64,000 nt of DNA, from contig NZ_BAWJ01000015.1 of the NCBI RefSeq assembly GCF_000586475.1, positions 38,506 through 102,505 on the forward strand, read 5' to 3'. Position 1 is the stretch's first letter; each line of letters opens with the position of its first letter. The notes below the pieces were generated by a model, which did not search any database, had not been told where the DNA came from, and saw only the letters and a list, made by a program, of their open reading frames with translations. The translations under genes and the position numbers were made by a program. Origin of the DNA: Psychrobacter sp. JCM 18903 (lineage in GTDB: Bacteria; Pseudomonadota; Gammaproteobacteria; Pseudomonadales; Moraxellaceae). Shown here in pieces: positions 1 to 9,600 of this stretch.

Positions 1-539
1 TGTAGCCAGCCAGAGTTTAGATTCACTTGCTCTAATGAGAGATTAATCAACTCGCTCACCCGCAGACCGCAGGCATATAGCACCTCTAACATGGCTTTAT
101 CACGCAGTCCGAGCGCGGTGCTGGTATCAGGCGCGGCAAGGAGATTATCGACATCTGCTTCTGCTAAGTCTTTGGGCAATGGACGACCAAGCTTTGGGCT
201 TTTGATACGCTCGCAAGGATTGTCTTCACGCAGATTACTGGCAATCATCCACAGATAAAACTGACGCAAGCTTGAGAGCATGCGTGCTTGGGTACGTGGT
301 GTTTTGCCTTCTTGAGTCAAGGTTGATAAGCAGTGCAGCACGTCATCAGGCTGCCAGCGTGTCAGGGCAGTAGGATTGGTCAGCTCGCAAGAGCGCAGGT
401 CGCGGACATACGCATTACGAGTACGCGTCGCTAGACCACGTGCCAGCATGGCTTGACGAAACTCAGTCATATAACTGGGTTCGTCATCTACTGCCAGCGC
501 CTTAGGTTGGCGCTGTTGCACGGCACGATCACGGCTCAT
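1..539 (-). CDS. xerD: Tyrosine recombinase XerD (3' part cut by window edge)
   Basis: Site-specific tyrosine recombinase that, with XerC, resolves chromosome dimers at dif. About 179 codons are present, starting at an ATG (537-539). The N-terminal SAM-like core-binding domain is visible (residues about 20-105: MLARGLATRTRNAY, then LSSLRQFYLWM). The start of the catalytic domain follows, with ACGLRVSEL carrying the first catalytic Arg. The other active-site residues (HxxR, Tyr) lie outside the window. It follows the methyltransferase gene by about 24 bases on the same strand, so the two are probably co-transcribed. XerD rather than XerC is inferred from the wording of the N-terminus and of the SPKLGRPLPK stretch; this is likely but not certain. 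Confidence 0.85.
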   Translation of the reverse strand, partial: MSRDRAVQQRQPKALAVDDEPSYMTEFRQAMLARGLATRTRNAYVRDLRSCELTNPTALTRWQPDDVLHCLSTLTQEGKTPRTQARMLSSLRQFYLWMIASNLREDNPCERIKSPKLGRPLPKDLAEADVDNLLAAPDTSTALGLRDKAMLEVLYACGLRVSELINLSLEQVNLNSGWL

Positions 540-563
540 AACTCAGTACTCGATGGTTGAATG

Positions 564-1766
564 TTAGATAAGCGTTAAGCACCATAACGAGGTAACTTCA
601 GCACTGCGCGCGATATGTAGCGGGTCTGTATCATCTTGACTGCGACCATGCTTAGGTTGGGTGTCCAGACGATATTTTACCGCCAATCCAGCATCGGCAA
701 ACAAGCTTAGTAACTCATCACGGGTGCGCAGTTGCAGGTGCTCAGCTAAGTCCGACATGATCAACCAAAGCTCTCCGTGCTTAGCTAAGTGCTGTTTGGC
801 ACCTTGTAGAACGCCACGTAGCATCGCGCTCTTGGCATCATAGACGGCGTACTCAAGAGACGAGCTTGGCTTAGCAGGTAACCAAGGCGGATTACAGACA
901 ATCAGATTGGCGAGTGGTGCATCAGTCGGATACAAATCGGCTTGCTGCAGTTGTACGGCAGGTAATTCTAAGCGTGTAAAGTTCTCATTGGCACAGGCCA
1001 AAGCACGTGGATTCAAATCCGTTGCGATCACTTGTGGAACACCGCGCTGCGCTAAGATAATAGCCAGCAATCCCGTTCCGGTACCGATGTCATAGGCGAC
1101 ATCATGGCTCGCTGGTAGCGGTGCATCGAGCAATAGCTGTACATACTCATGACGGGTTGGTGCAAAGACGCCATAATGCGGGAAAATTGATAAGCCTAAG
1201 CTGTCTATTGGGACGCCTTTTTCGCGCCATCCTGCTGCGCCAAGTGCGCCTTGCAAGTCACGAAACGACAACACACAAGACTCATCCATCGCCTTATCTA
1301 ACGGGCCAAAAGCGGCTGTGCAGGCTGCACTGACATCGGGCGCACGGCGTAGTTGGCTGACATAACTGGCATCAAGCTCTAGTAGCAAACGGCTTAGTAT
1401 GCGAGAACGTTGGGCTTGGAGTTGGCGCTGTTGATGAAAGAGGTTGGGAATTTCTTTAGAGTTGCTTGAATCAGGTTCTGTTGTAGATTTAGCCGCTTTT
1501 TTTGCTTTACGCAGCTCGGAGCGCTCATTGGTACGATCTATGCGACGACCGAGCGCTTGTAGCAACTGGCGTGCATTATGAAAATCACCGCGCCACAGCA
1601 GTGAGCTGCCTTCGCACGCCAAGCGGTAAGCGTCATCTGCGGTCGTTGTATCATCGACCAATACAATGCGCGCAGGTGGCATATGATTGCTTTCAGACAA
1701 CCAAAGAGCATTACGTAGAATCTCGTTTTCTTGCCATTGTACATACTGCTTTTCTGTTTGTAACAC
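564..1766 (-). CDS. Class I SAM-dependent methyltransferase (RsmC/HemK-like)
   Basis: A 400-residue protein with a Rossmann methyltransferase core in its second half. Motif I, DIGTGTGLLA, lies near residue 226. An acidic motif II (ATDLNPRAL) follows. The catalytic motif NPPW, near 292, is typical of enzymes that methylate amide or exocyclic nitrogens (N6-adenine, N2-guanine or glutamine). The N-terminal 180 residues are poorly conserved and include a charged Lys/Ser-rich linker near 90-105. The substrate cannot be read from sequence; rRNA or a protein glutamine is plausible from the NPPY/W class. It lies between a tusA-like gene and xerD, all on the minus strand. Confidence 0.8.
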   Translation of the reverse strand: MLQTEKQYVQWQENEILRNALWLSESNHMPPARIVLVDDTTTADDAYRLACEGSSLLWRGDFHNARQLLQALGRRIDRTNERSELRKAKKAAKSTTEPDSSNSKEIPNLFHQQRQLQAQRSRILSRLLLELDASYVSQLRRAPDVSAACTAAFGPLDKAMDESCVLSFRDLQGALGAAGWREKGVPIDSLGLSIFPHYGVFAPTRHEYVQLLLDAPLPASHDVAYDIGTGTGLLAIILAQRGVPQVIATDLNPRALACANENFTRLELPAVQLQQADLYPTDAPLANLIVCNPPWLPAKPSSSLEYAVYDAKSAMLRGVLQGAKQHLAKHGELWLIMSDLAEHLQLRTRDELLSLFADAGLAVKYRLDTQPKHGRSQDDTDPLHIARSAEVTSLWCLTLI

Positions 1767-1886
1767 GTAATAGCCTACCTTCTGTGAATGATAGTTTGCT
1801 TAGAATGCAAAGATATCTTTATATTGTTTATTGCGCTGTCAATCTTCTGCTGTGATCAATGCTTTGCTGCGGTCACTTGAGTGCAT

Positions 1887-2222
1887 TTAAGCGCTTTTTT
1901 TCTTAACCAGATAACGATAAAGCGTGGCGCTGATTGGTGCATCTTCATCGCCAGCGACCATTATTTCATCGGGATCGACGTTTAGATTTACATTTTCAGC
2001 AAGCGTTTCTTGCTGCACAAGCTCATGTCCCAAATGACGACAAAAATTAGGAATGTCACGAGTGGTGGCTGGGTCGGTGGCGAGTATTTCAATCACCTCG
2101 CCAGCATCAGCGTTACGGATGGTTCGATGCAGCATCATGACAGGCTCAGGGCAAATCAGCCCTTGAGTATCTAAATGATGATTGATCGTCGTTTGTATGG
2201 TAGAAGTGCTCATAATAGTCAT
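1887..2222 (-). CDS. TusA-family sulfur carrier protein
   Basis: A 111-residue protein with the TusA/SirA fold signature [13 protein letters not shown], where Cys24 is the persulfide-carrying residue. The pattern continues with [27 protein letters not shown], as expected for the family (about 80 residues). An additional C-terminal tail of about 30 residues is predicted. Family members relay sulfur to tRNA thiolation or molybdenum cofactor synthesis; which role applies here is not decidable. Two in-frame ATGs lie at 2222 and 2213 and neither has a clear ribosome binding site. Confidence 0.85.
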   Translation of the reverse strand: MTIMSTSTIQTTINHHLDTQGLICPEPVMMLHRTIRNADAGEVIEILATDPATTRDIPNFCRHLGHELVQQETLAENVNLNVDPDEIMVAGDEDAPISATLYRYLVKKKSA

Positions 2223-2273
2223 TTAAATCGATAGTATAAGGTAAAAGTTTTTTGCGTCATTTATAAGTATGCT

Positions 2274-2753
2274 TTACGTTTCTTCAGCGGTTTCAGTGTC
2301 TTTTTCTGCTTCTAGAAAATTAAAAAAGCGCTTAAAGCTCACTTTAAATAAAAACGCCACACCCAACCAACAGGATAGCCCCAACCATACGGTATCAGCG
2401 AATAATAAGCCACCAACCAATATGATGGTCGATACGCCAATGCTCATGGCAATCATCGACGCTTGGTTTAAGCGATAACGATAAATCACCAGCGCATCAT
2501 AAATAGTAATAGGAATCGTAAGCGCAACCAAGGCATAGGGCAAGTTATAGAAAAGTTGATAAAGCAGTTGATTGTCATGAAAGGCTTTGATACTGGCAAT
2601 GGTGCCAAAGACCATAAAGGCGAGAATAGCAGCATAAATGAGATAAATCGCTATTTGATTCGCTCGCTGTGCGCCTTTGATACGGGCGATGGCAAGCGGC
2701 GCAAAACCATGTTGCGATTTGTTTTGCAGGGAGTGGTCTGAGACAGTGGTCAT
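2274..2753 (-). CDS. Small four-helix inner-membrane protein, unknown function
   Basis: A 159-residue protein I do not recognise. After a short basic N-terminus it shows about four hydrophobic segments: about 35-55 (IYLIYAAILAFMVFG), 68-85 (YNLPYALVALTIPITIYDAL), 98-118 (MIAMSIGVSTIILVGGLLFA) and 122-138. It ends in an acidic tail (EAEKDTETAEET). It lies between ruvX and the tusA-like gene on the same strand with short gaps, so it may belong to their operon. No enzymatic motif is seen. Confidence 0.65.
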   Translation of the reverse strand: MTTVSDHSLQNKSQHGFAPLAIARIKGAQRANQIAIYLIYAAILAFMVFGTIASIKAFHDNQLLYQLFYNLPYALVALTIPITIYDALVIYRYRLNQASMIAMSIGVSTIILVGGLLFADTVWLGLSCWLGVAFLFKVSFKRFFNFLEAEKDTETAEET

Positions 2754-2845
2754 AATAGTCAGGTATTTATCCGTGTAGAGTGGCGATATGTCAGAATTGG
2801 CAGTGTTTTAATTAAGAGTGTTTTAACAGCAGGTTTATCGCTGAT

Positions 2846-3375
2846 TTAATCGGCTTTGATAGCGTCGATGGCGATACTGCTACTGGGATCAGCGAAATAA
2901 GTCGACATCAGAATGCAGGCAGAGATGTCGTCAATTGGATCGCGCTCATGCTTAATCCAACCATTCTCCCAAGCGATCTCACGCGCTGCCACTGAGGTTA
3001 GACGCTCATCACAAAGGCTCACGACCACTGGTAGATGCTGTTCCATGACCCTATGTGCTAGACGACGAGCGAATTTGTGCGCACGCTTAGACAGCATTGA
3101 GCTGCTGCCATCCATATTAAGTGGCAACCCAACCACCACTTTTGCCACGCCCCAGACTTTAATAATACCGAGCAGATTGTCCCAATCAGGCTGACCATTA
3201 TTCATCGCTAAAATATCAAAGGCACGCGCAGTCTCGGTAATGGTGTTACCTAGCGCCATGCCCATCTTTTTTACCCCGTAATCGAGCGCCAAAATAAGAT
3301 GAGCTTAATAGCGGGTTCCGCCACAGTAGTGTCAGCAGTTTCGATTTTAATGCTCGTATCAGACTCTACCATCAT
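2846..3375 (-). CDS. ruvX: Putative Holliday junction resolvase RuvX/YqgF (N-terminal frameshift in this sequence)
   Basis: YqgF-family RNase H-fold nuclease, implicated in 16S rRNA 5' processing and Holliday junction resolution. The body reads LALDYGVKKMGMALGN with the first catalytic Asp. VVVGLPLNMDGS, VSLCDERLTS (second acidic residue) and ERDPIDDISACILM (third) follow. The obvious reading frame is blocked by a stop just before AHLILALDYG. A good start exists upstream: an ATG at 3375 with AGGAAG about nine bases before it. From there about 23 codons run in another frame up to ...VAEPAI. Restoring one A in the AA at about 3305-3306 joins them to give about 176 residues. The roughly 25-30-residue N-terminal extension is longer than in E. 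coli. It sits next to yqgE, a widespread pairing. Confidence 0.85.
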
Positions 3376-3463
3376 TATGCATACTTCCTATTTCTATTGG
3401 GCGTGATTCATTTAGCTTAACGGCTTTAATTTAAATGGATAATTTAACCATCATAACCAATCA

Positions 3464-4027
3464 TTAAGCATGACCAATATCACTGCTAAGGTAATCAAAG
3501 TTAACGCCAATCTTATCCGCGGCAATTTGCCAGCGTTCTTCGAATGGCGTATCAAACAATAAATTCAGATCAGCAGGACAGACAAGCCAATCGCCATTAT
3601 TAAGTTCCTGATCGAGCTGTTTTTTACCCCAGCTGGCATGACCCAAGCACAGCTGATAGTGACCAACGCCTTGACCTGCAGCGATACGCTTAAGGATATC
3701 TTGACTGGTCGTGATGCAGACGTTTTCTGAGATTGCAAAAGACGATGCCCACTCAGGCTGCCCCGTATGCAGCACAAAGCCAACCTCTGGATACATCGGG
3801 CCACCCTCTAATGCTACATCTTCCATCACTTGCGCATCCGTCACTTCAATGTCTAAATCTTCTAGCAGTTTACCCACGCGTGCCTGCTCTAATGGACGAT
3901 TGACCATCAGACCAAGTGCGCCATGTTTATCATGACGGCAAATATAAATCAGCGCCTGCTCAAACCGTGGGTCTGACAGCTCGGGTGCCGCGATTAAAAA
4001 ATGATGGGTCAAATTGGCTTTAGACAT
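3464..4027 (-). CDS. YqgE/AlgH family protein (UPF0301)
   Basis: A 187-residue protein of full family length. It begins [41 protein letters not shown], the hallmark N-terminus of YqgE/AlgH. Later blocks are also typical: [15 protein letters not shown] and [34 protein letters not shown]. Biochemical function is unsettled; in Pseudomonas AlgH affects alginate regulation. It is paired with ruvX downstream on the same strand, as in many gammaproteobacteria, suggesting co-transcription. Confidence 0.9.
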   Translation of the reverse strand: MSKANLTHHFLIAAPELSDPRFEQALIYICRHDKHGALGLMVNRPLEQARVGKLLEDLDIEVTDAQVMEDVALEGGPMYPEVGFVLHTGQPEWASSFAISENVCITTSQDILKRIAAGQGVGHYQLCLGHASWGKKQLDQELNNGDWLVCPADLNLLFDTPFEERWQIAADKIGVNFDYLSSDIGHA

Positions 4028-4174
4028 AGAGACAAACGCACCCTAATATTGAAGGTAAAATAACAGAAATGACACACCACTATATGGCGATACTGAGGTG
4101 AAAATCAACCAAAGCAAATATTTAGCGGTGATGAGACACAGCGCTGCACAACTGGTTGATGAATGACCAAGCCT

Positions 4175-5850
4175 TTATTTCACATCGGTCAATAAGCTAC
4201 GCGCATGGTCGCGAGTGACGTCAGTGATGATCACACCGCCAGACATGCGTGCCAGCTCGTCGACTTGCGCGCTATCAGTCAGTATTAATAGCTCGCTTTC
4301 GGTCTGCTCGTCATGATGCTTTTGTACCAAAATATGCTGATGCGCTTGCGCTGCGACTTGTGCTTGGTGAGTAATGGCTAGTAGCTGCTGCGTCTGCCCA
4401 AGCGTGCGCAGTAGCTCACCGACACTTGCGCCGTACCGCCACTGATACCGACATCGACTTCATCAAAGACGAGCATGGGTTTGGCGGCATTATTATCGGC
4501 ATTGGTTGCTTGCAGTACTTGCATCACCAGTGCCATTCGTGACAGCTCACCGCCTGAGGCAATCTTATGTAGCGGCTGCATCGGCATACCAACGTTGGCG
4601 CTAAATAATAAATCAATATCATAGCAACCTTGTGCATTATAGTAGCTCGGCTCGGCCTTCTTGGTAAAGACAAACTCGCAGCGGGCATTGGGTAGCGCGA
4701 GCGGTTGTAGTTGCTGCATTAATTGTTTGCTGACGATCGGCGCGGCTTTCGAGCGCTCTTTATTTAACTGAGTGGCGAATGCAAGATAGTCTTGCCATGC
4801 CTGTTCAATTTGCGCTGCCATCGCATCACTGCTTGGCTCGTTTTCTAGCTGCTCTAATTGCGCTTCCCAGCCTTTGCTTCATCGATTAAGTCGCTCGTTG
4901 GCAAGCTATGTTTACGTGATAAGCGATGTCCTAAGCTGATAAGACTGTCTAATGTCTGCAAACGCTCAGGATCAGGCAACTGTTGCTCAGCATAATCTGA
5001 CAGTAAGCCTGTTACCTCTGTGATTTGTTGCTGTGCTAAATGTAGTTGCTCGGAGGCTTGCTCAAAGGTTTGGCTGACACTCATTTGGTTATCACAAAGC
5101 TTGATCGCTTGCCCAAGCAAGGTCATCACATCTGGTTCATCCGTGTCATTGTCGAGCAGATGCAAGCCATGACTGGCCTCTTGCATGAGGCGTCGATATT
5201 AGACAGCTCTTCGTGCTCTGCTTCAACTTCTGCATAATCAACCGCCAATAATGGCGCAATATCAGCAAGTTGGCTTTGCAATAGGTGAATACGGTCTTGG
5301 CGCTGAGCTCACGGCTCGCAATATCGTCAGCACGGCGTTTGAGCTGCTGGTAAGCTTGATAGCTACTGGCAGTTTGTAAAGCTAGCGACGTAATTTGCGC
5401 CATCTCGTCGAGCCATTGCACTACAAACTGCGGCTTGAGGAGCGCTTGCTGAGCATGTTGACTATGGATATTGACCAGCAATGCACCTAAGCTTTTGAGC
5501 TCTGCCAAGCTGACAGGCGTGCCATTTAACCACGCTTTTGAGCGTCCGCTATTGCTGAGCTGACGACGAATGAGGACTTCGGGTTCTTCTAATGGTCGAT
5601 CATTTTTGGCAAACCAATCAGCAATGACGGTATTGTTTTCTACATCAAACTGCGCATAAATATCGGCTTGCGCCGCCCCGTGTCTGACCATCGCACTGTC
5701 TGCGCGCTCACCAACACATAAAGACAGTGCATCGAGTAATAGCGATTTGCCAGCACCGGTCTCACCCGTGATGACATTGAAGCCTTCAGCCACACTCAGC
5801 TCATGCTGAGCGATCAACGCAAACTGATGTAAAGTTAATGATACTAGCAT
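4175..5850 (-). CDS. recN: DNA repair protein RecN (four frameshifts in this sequence)
   Basis: SMC-like ATPase acting in double-strand break repair. The N-terminus carries the Walker A GETGAGKS (residues 30-37). A coiled-coil middle follows (QLHLAQQQITEVTGLLSDYAEQQL). The C-terminal part has the signature IASGGELSRMALVMQ and Walker B PMLVFDEVDVGISGG, and ends ...LLTDVK at 4175. Four shifts break the frame, near 5299, 5189, 4869 and 4429. Each is repaired by one extra base, restoring for example SRELSAQDR, NIDALMQEA, EAKAWEAQLEQLE and GGTAASVGELLRTLGQ. The repaired length, about 559 residues, matches RecN. The chosen start is ATG 5850, with AGAGG upstream, not the TTG one codon earlier. Confidence 0.9.
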
Positions 5851-5853
5851 CAA

Positions 5854-6581
5854 TGCCTCTCATGACAGACAATAGACTTCATATACATCTCAAGAAGCCA
5901 TATATAAAATAGGTAGATAAGGGAGTGAAATTATTCATTTAACCGTGTTAATGAGATAAATATTATAGGCAAATAGTATGGTGTTAAACGCGCTTAAATA
6001 CAAACTTTCAAGCGATGTATAATAGATTTTATTGTTGGAAGATTACCATAAAACTGTCAAAAACTGGCTATGAGTCATCATCATAATATTCACAATATCA
6101 ATCATTAAGGTGATTAAGCCTGTCAAAATGATGGTTGTATACTAAGCATGGTTGCGGATTAAACTTATAAAAATAGCCCAATTGTAGTGATCAGGTGCTG
6201 ACTCAAAAAAGGTGAGTAAGTAAGTTTAAGATTCGCATCAAACAGCATTTTCCTAGTCGCTTTAACAAACTTTATAGATATAATGTGGTAGCATAATCTC
6301 ACATAATGATAAACTCTTCTGATTGGATTAGTGCAGTGTAATATACGATAACGAGTCATAATTTTGTAAAATGATAGGCGTATAGTTGGAAGAGTATGCC
6401 ACTCGGTCATTATTCTAAAGTATTTTCATAGAACCTGTGGCTAGCTTTAGCGCACAGATATCTAGTATAGAAGGATACAGTACGTAGTACAGAGGTGTCG
6501 GTTAACGATGCAACTCTGGCGGTACTCTAACCAATTACTTATTTTTTAGTTTCGTAATGATTATTTGATAAGGAAGCCACT
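5854..6581. other. Long AT-rich spacer between recN and ppnP
   Basis: About 730 bases without a convincing gene. An 81-codon open frame on the minus strand (6165-6410) has no ribosome binding site or recognisable domain and is rich in Tyr, Ile and His, as expected of translated AT-rich spacer. The region must hold the divergent promoters of recN and ppnP, but I cannot assign -35/-10 boxes with confidence. No tRNA-like fold, strong hairpin or tandem repeat was noticed. Confidence 0.5.
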
Positions 6582-6917
6582 ATGACAGCGGCGCAATTTA
6601 CTAATGTAACAGTCAATGCTCAAGCGACGGTATCTTATGATGGTCGTTGTTCAAGCCACACTATTATGTTCGAAGATGGTCGACATAAAACATTGGGCGT
6701 TATCTTGCCTTGTGATAATTTGGTTGAGCATTATCATTTTAGCACCAATACCTCCGAGCGTATCGAAATCACGGGCGGTGAGTGTGAGGTCAAAATTAAT
6801 GGTGACGAAGAATTCAGCTATTACCGCGCTGGTCAATCATTCGTGGTTGAAGGCAATAGTGGTTTTAATCTGCGGACAGAAGAAATTGTTCAATATATTT
6901 GCCACTTAGAAGGGTAA
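6582..6917 (+). CDS. ppnP: Pyrimidine/purine nucleoside phosphorylase PpnP (DUF1255)
   Basis: A 111-residue single-domain cupin of the PpnP (YaiE) family, which phosphorolyses diverse nucleosides to the base and ribose-1-phosphate. Recognisable blocks are RCSSHTIMFEDGRHKTLGVILP, ERIEITGGECEVKINGDEEF and the C-terminal half YRAGQSFVVEGNSGFNLRTEEIVQYICHLEG. The ATG at 6582 has AAGGA seven to ten bases upstream. The gene is monocistronic: a strong terminator follows at 6977. Confidence 0.9.
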   Translation: MTAAQFTNVTVNAQATVSYDGRCSSHTIMFEDGRHKTLGVILPCDNLVEHYHFSTNTSERIEITGGECEVKINGDEEFSYYRAGQSFVVEGNSGFNLRTEEIVQYICHLEG

Positions 6918-6976
6918 GTTTGCTAAAGCTGTTATTCAGTGATTGATGACAGCAAAAAGCCTTTTACTCAAAAAAA

Positions 6977-7013
6977 GAAAAACCTTATCGGATTGGTAAG
7001 GTTTTTCTTTTTC
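6977..7013 (+). terminator. Rho-independent terminator after ppnP
   Basis: An 11-bp perfect stem GAAAAACCTTA/TAAGGTTTTTC with a 9-base loop, preceded by an A-run and followed by T-rich sequence, 60 bases after the ppnP stop. The flanking A and T tracts would allow it to act on either strand. Confidence 0.85.
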
Positions 7014-7129
7014 TGCTGATATTATTTATATGCAGATATCCATTTATTGATACAATTACTGTCATCTCTTTTTATCGCCTAGTTTTTATCATATAGCGCG
7101 ATACCCACTTTATAATCAATAGGCCTATT

Positions 7130-7900
7130 ATGGCAAAACCTACCTATTTTTATGGCATTCATGCGATTGATGCCTTACTCGAATATCGTCCTTTAGATGG
7201 GCTAAGCTTGTTTGTGCAGCAAGGTCGTGAGACTGATAGCCATGTACAAGCGATTATGGCGCAAGCACGTGACAATGGTATCAGTATCCAACCCACGCAA
7301 AAAGACAAGCTCATGCAATTGTGTGGCAGCCCGCAGCACCAAGGTGTGGTGCTAAATGCGCGTCCTCTAGGCTTTGCTGATGAAGGCTTGCTTGCTACCA
7401 TTGCTGGGCGTGACCAATGCTTATTATTGGTCTTGGATCAAATTACGGATGCACATAACTTTGGTGCTTGCTTGCGTACCGCAGTGGCGATGGGTGTGGA
7501 TGCCGTGGTTTGTCCGAAACATCATGCGGCAAGTCTGACACCAACAGTGGCTAAAGTATCGGTCGGTGCAGCAGAGATGATGCCGATTATTAGTGTTACC
7601 AATCTGGCACGTACGCTCACGCAAATCAAAAATGCCGGGGTATTTGTGTTTGGTACGGCTCTTAATGCAGATGCCAAACCGATTCATGCCGCTGATCTGA
7701 CTGGTAAAACAGCCATTATCATGGGTTCAGAAGGTGAGGGGATGCGTCGCCTGACTATGGAGAGCTGTGATGAGCTGGTGTATATTCCGATGTCAGGAAA
7801 TGAGCATGGCAACCTTCAAAGTCTAAATGTGAGTGTTGCCACTGGTATGGCGCTGTATGAAGTCAATCGACAGCGTACTTTAGCTGCTGGGCAAGCTTAA
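7130..7900 (+). CDS. rlmB: 23S rRNA (guanosine-2'-O-)-methyltransferase RlmB
   Basis: SPOUT-class (TrmH family) methyltransferase expected to modify G2251 of 23S rRNA. The N-terminal substrate-binding domain (residues about 4-75, YFYGIHAIDALLEYRP) precedes the knotted catalytic domain. The latter has LDQITDAHNFGACLRTA (catalytic Asn-Arg region), IIMGSEGEGMRRL and the SAM-knot motif NLQSLNVSVATGMALYE. At 256 residues it is full length. Its last 38 bases overlap the 3' end of coaE on the other strand, so the two genes converge and share terminal sequence. Confidence 0.93.
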   Translation: MAKPTYFYGIHAIDALLEYRPLDGLSLFVQQGRETDSHVQAIMAQARDNGISIQPTQKDKLMQLCGSPQHQGVVLNARPLGFADEGLLATIAGRDQCLLLVLDQITDAHNFGACLRTAVAMGVDAVVCPKHHAASLTPTVAKVSVGAAEMMPIISVTNLARTLTQIKNAGVFVFGTALNADAKPIHAADLTGKTAIIMGSEGEGMRRLTMESCDELVYIPMSGNEHGNLQSLNVSVATGMALYEVNRQRTLAAGQA

Positions 7901-8549
7901 GATATTCTTGGTGTAATGGCGCTAGTTGCACATACAGAGCCGCAAGATCACTTTCGTTGAGCACCACATCATCTGCATGACGATTACGCTCTTCGCGGCT
8001 CAGCTGATTCACCATGATGGCTTTGATTTTTTGTATACTTTGTTCGTCGCGCTGACTGGCACGCGCAATCTGCGTATCCTCGGTGGCATCCATTACTAAG
8101 ATACGTTGGCATAAATTGGCAAGCCCTGCTTCTGCTGCTTCAATAAGTAAAGGCGCTGACAATATCACGTAAGGCGAAGTACTGGTTGCCAACTGTGCTT
8201 TTGCTGCTTCGCGTATCGCTGGGTGAGTGATGGCTTCTAACTCAATCAATGCCTCAGGATGTGAAAAGACGTGCGTTCTTACTGCCACTCGATCCATTGA
8301 TCCATCACTATTCAAAACCCAATCACCAAATTTTTTCTGGATTTTGTGCAGAGTGGTGCTACCTTTAGCGACGACTTCATGGGCAATTACATCCGCATCG
8401 ATAATGTCAATGCCTTGCTCAGCGAACCAAGCACTCGCAGCGGACTTACCACTACCGATACCACCCGTTAAGCCAACTACTAAGGTTTTGCTTTTCTTTT
8501 GAGGGGTCTGGGGCTTATGAGAATAAGGTGAAGATGCTTGTTTTGACAT
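7863..8549 (-). CDS. coaE: Dephospho-CoA kinase CoaE
   Basis: Last step of coenzyme A synthesis: ATP-dependent phosphorylation of dephospho-CoA. The P-loop GLTGGIGSGKS lies at about 26-36, followed by the CoA-binding DIIDADVIAHEVV. The lid region HPAIREAAKAQL and the helix QIARASQRDEQS are also present. At 228 residues there is a Lys/Pro-rich N-terminal tail of about 20 residues compared with E. coli. It is the distal gene of the pilB-pilC-pilD-coaE order known from Pseudomonas and Acinetobacter. Its 3' end overlaps rlmB by 38 bases. Confidence 0.92.
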   Translation of the reverse strand: MSKQASSPYSHKPQTPQKKSKTLVVGLTGGIGSGKSAASAWFAEQGIDIIDADVIAHEVVAKGSTTLHKIQKKFGDWVLNSDGSMDRVAVRTHVFSHPEALIELEAITHPAIREAAKAQLATSTSPYVILSAPLLIEAAEAGLANLCQRILVMDATEDTQIARASQRDEQSIQKIKAIMVNQLSREERNRHADDVVLNESDLAALYVQLAPLHQEYLKLAQQLKYAVD

Positions 8550-8673
8550 AATAATGACTTATCTGCTCGATATAATGACAGTGATGGTTATAAGCTAAGA
8601 AAGTATTTTGGTGTCTATTTTAAGATTTGGTATCTGCTTGAAAAGGAGCGACCGAAATACTTTCTAGGACAAT

Positions 8674-9575
8674 TTAGTAAGTATACATGCCGAGATACCA
8701 GTTGACGATATCTGAGCCATATAATAAAGCAACAATACCAGCGATAGCGATATAAGGACCAAAGGCAAACGGCTTGCTTTCACCCTGTTTCTTCATCAAA
8801 ATAATCCCAACGATTGAGCCTAATAGAGAAGACAATAAAATAATCAATGGCAACATCATGGGTCCAAGCCAAGCACCTAATACTGCCAATAATTTGAAAT
8901 CTCCCTGCCCCATACCATGCTTTTTAGTGATTAGATAAAATATCTTAACCACTATCCACAATGACAAAAATCCTAGCAATAAGCCCCAAATTGACTGGGT
9001 AGGTGAGACAAACCAGCCTTGTGAATTCACTGCTAATCCTAAACCTGCTAATGGAAAGGTCAAGCGATCAGGCAGTAATTGGGTATCAAAATCAATACCG
9101 GTTAAGGCAACCAGCGTCCATACCAAAATCATGGCCGACAAGCCAGCTGCAGTTACGCCAAACTGATAAATGACTAATACTGACAGTAGGGCTGTTGCTA
9201 GCTCGACTAGTGGATAACGCAGTCCAATCGCAGCTTTACATTCTGAGCAACGGCCACGTAGTATTAACCAGCTAATTAACGGTATGTTTCGTACCACTTT
9301 ATTTTGTGGGCGCAATGAGGGCAGCGTGAGGCTGGTCGACTCAAAGTAATCGGCTGGTCAGCTGCTACGATATTTGTTAGGGGCAGAGTGTGTTCGCGAG
9401 GCATGTCTGCTTGTTCTGACATAAACTGGCTGCACTCTTGTCGCCAACTATAAACCATCATCAGCGGAATACGGTGGATCACCACATTTAAAAAACTGCC
9501 AACACAAAGACCTAATAGGCCGAATATGCCTAAAGCGATAGGCATATTATCTTGTAATAACTCTATAAATTGCAT
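8674..9575 (-). CDS. pilD: Prepilin peptidase / N-methyltransferase PilD (frameshifted in this sequence)
   Basis: Bifunctional inner-membrane aspartyl protease that cleaves and methylates type IV prepilins. The N-terminal part has GLCVGSFLNVVIHRIP and the first Cys pair CPHC. After the shift the second pair CSEC follows and completes the four-Cys cytoplasmic motif. Catalytic aspartates lie in TGIDFDTQLLPDRLT and GMGQGDFKLLA, between several membrane helices. The frame breaks near 9287: one extra T on the plus strand (GAAAC to GAAAAC in the gene) restores KWYENIPLISWLILRGRC. The start is ATG 9575, with AAAGGACA upstream. It follows pilC directly. Confidence 0.9.
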
Positions 9576-9600
9576 GAACAAGCTGTCCTTTAAATAGCTT

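Noticed and set aside
6165..6410. 81-codon minus-strand open frame in the recN-ppnP spacer
   Set aside because: No ribosome binding site, no recognisable domain and a composition typical of translated AT-rich spacer.
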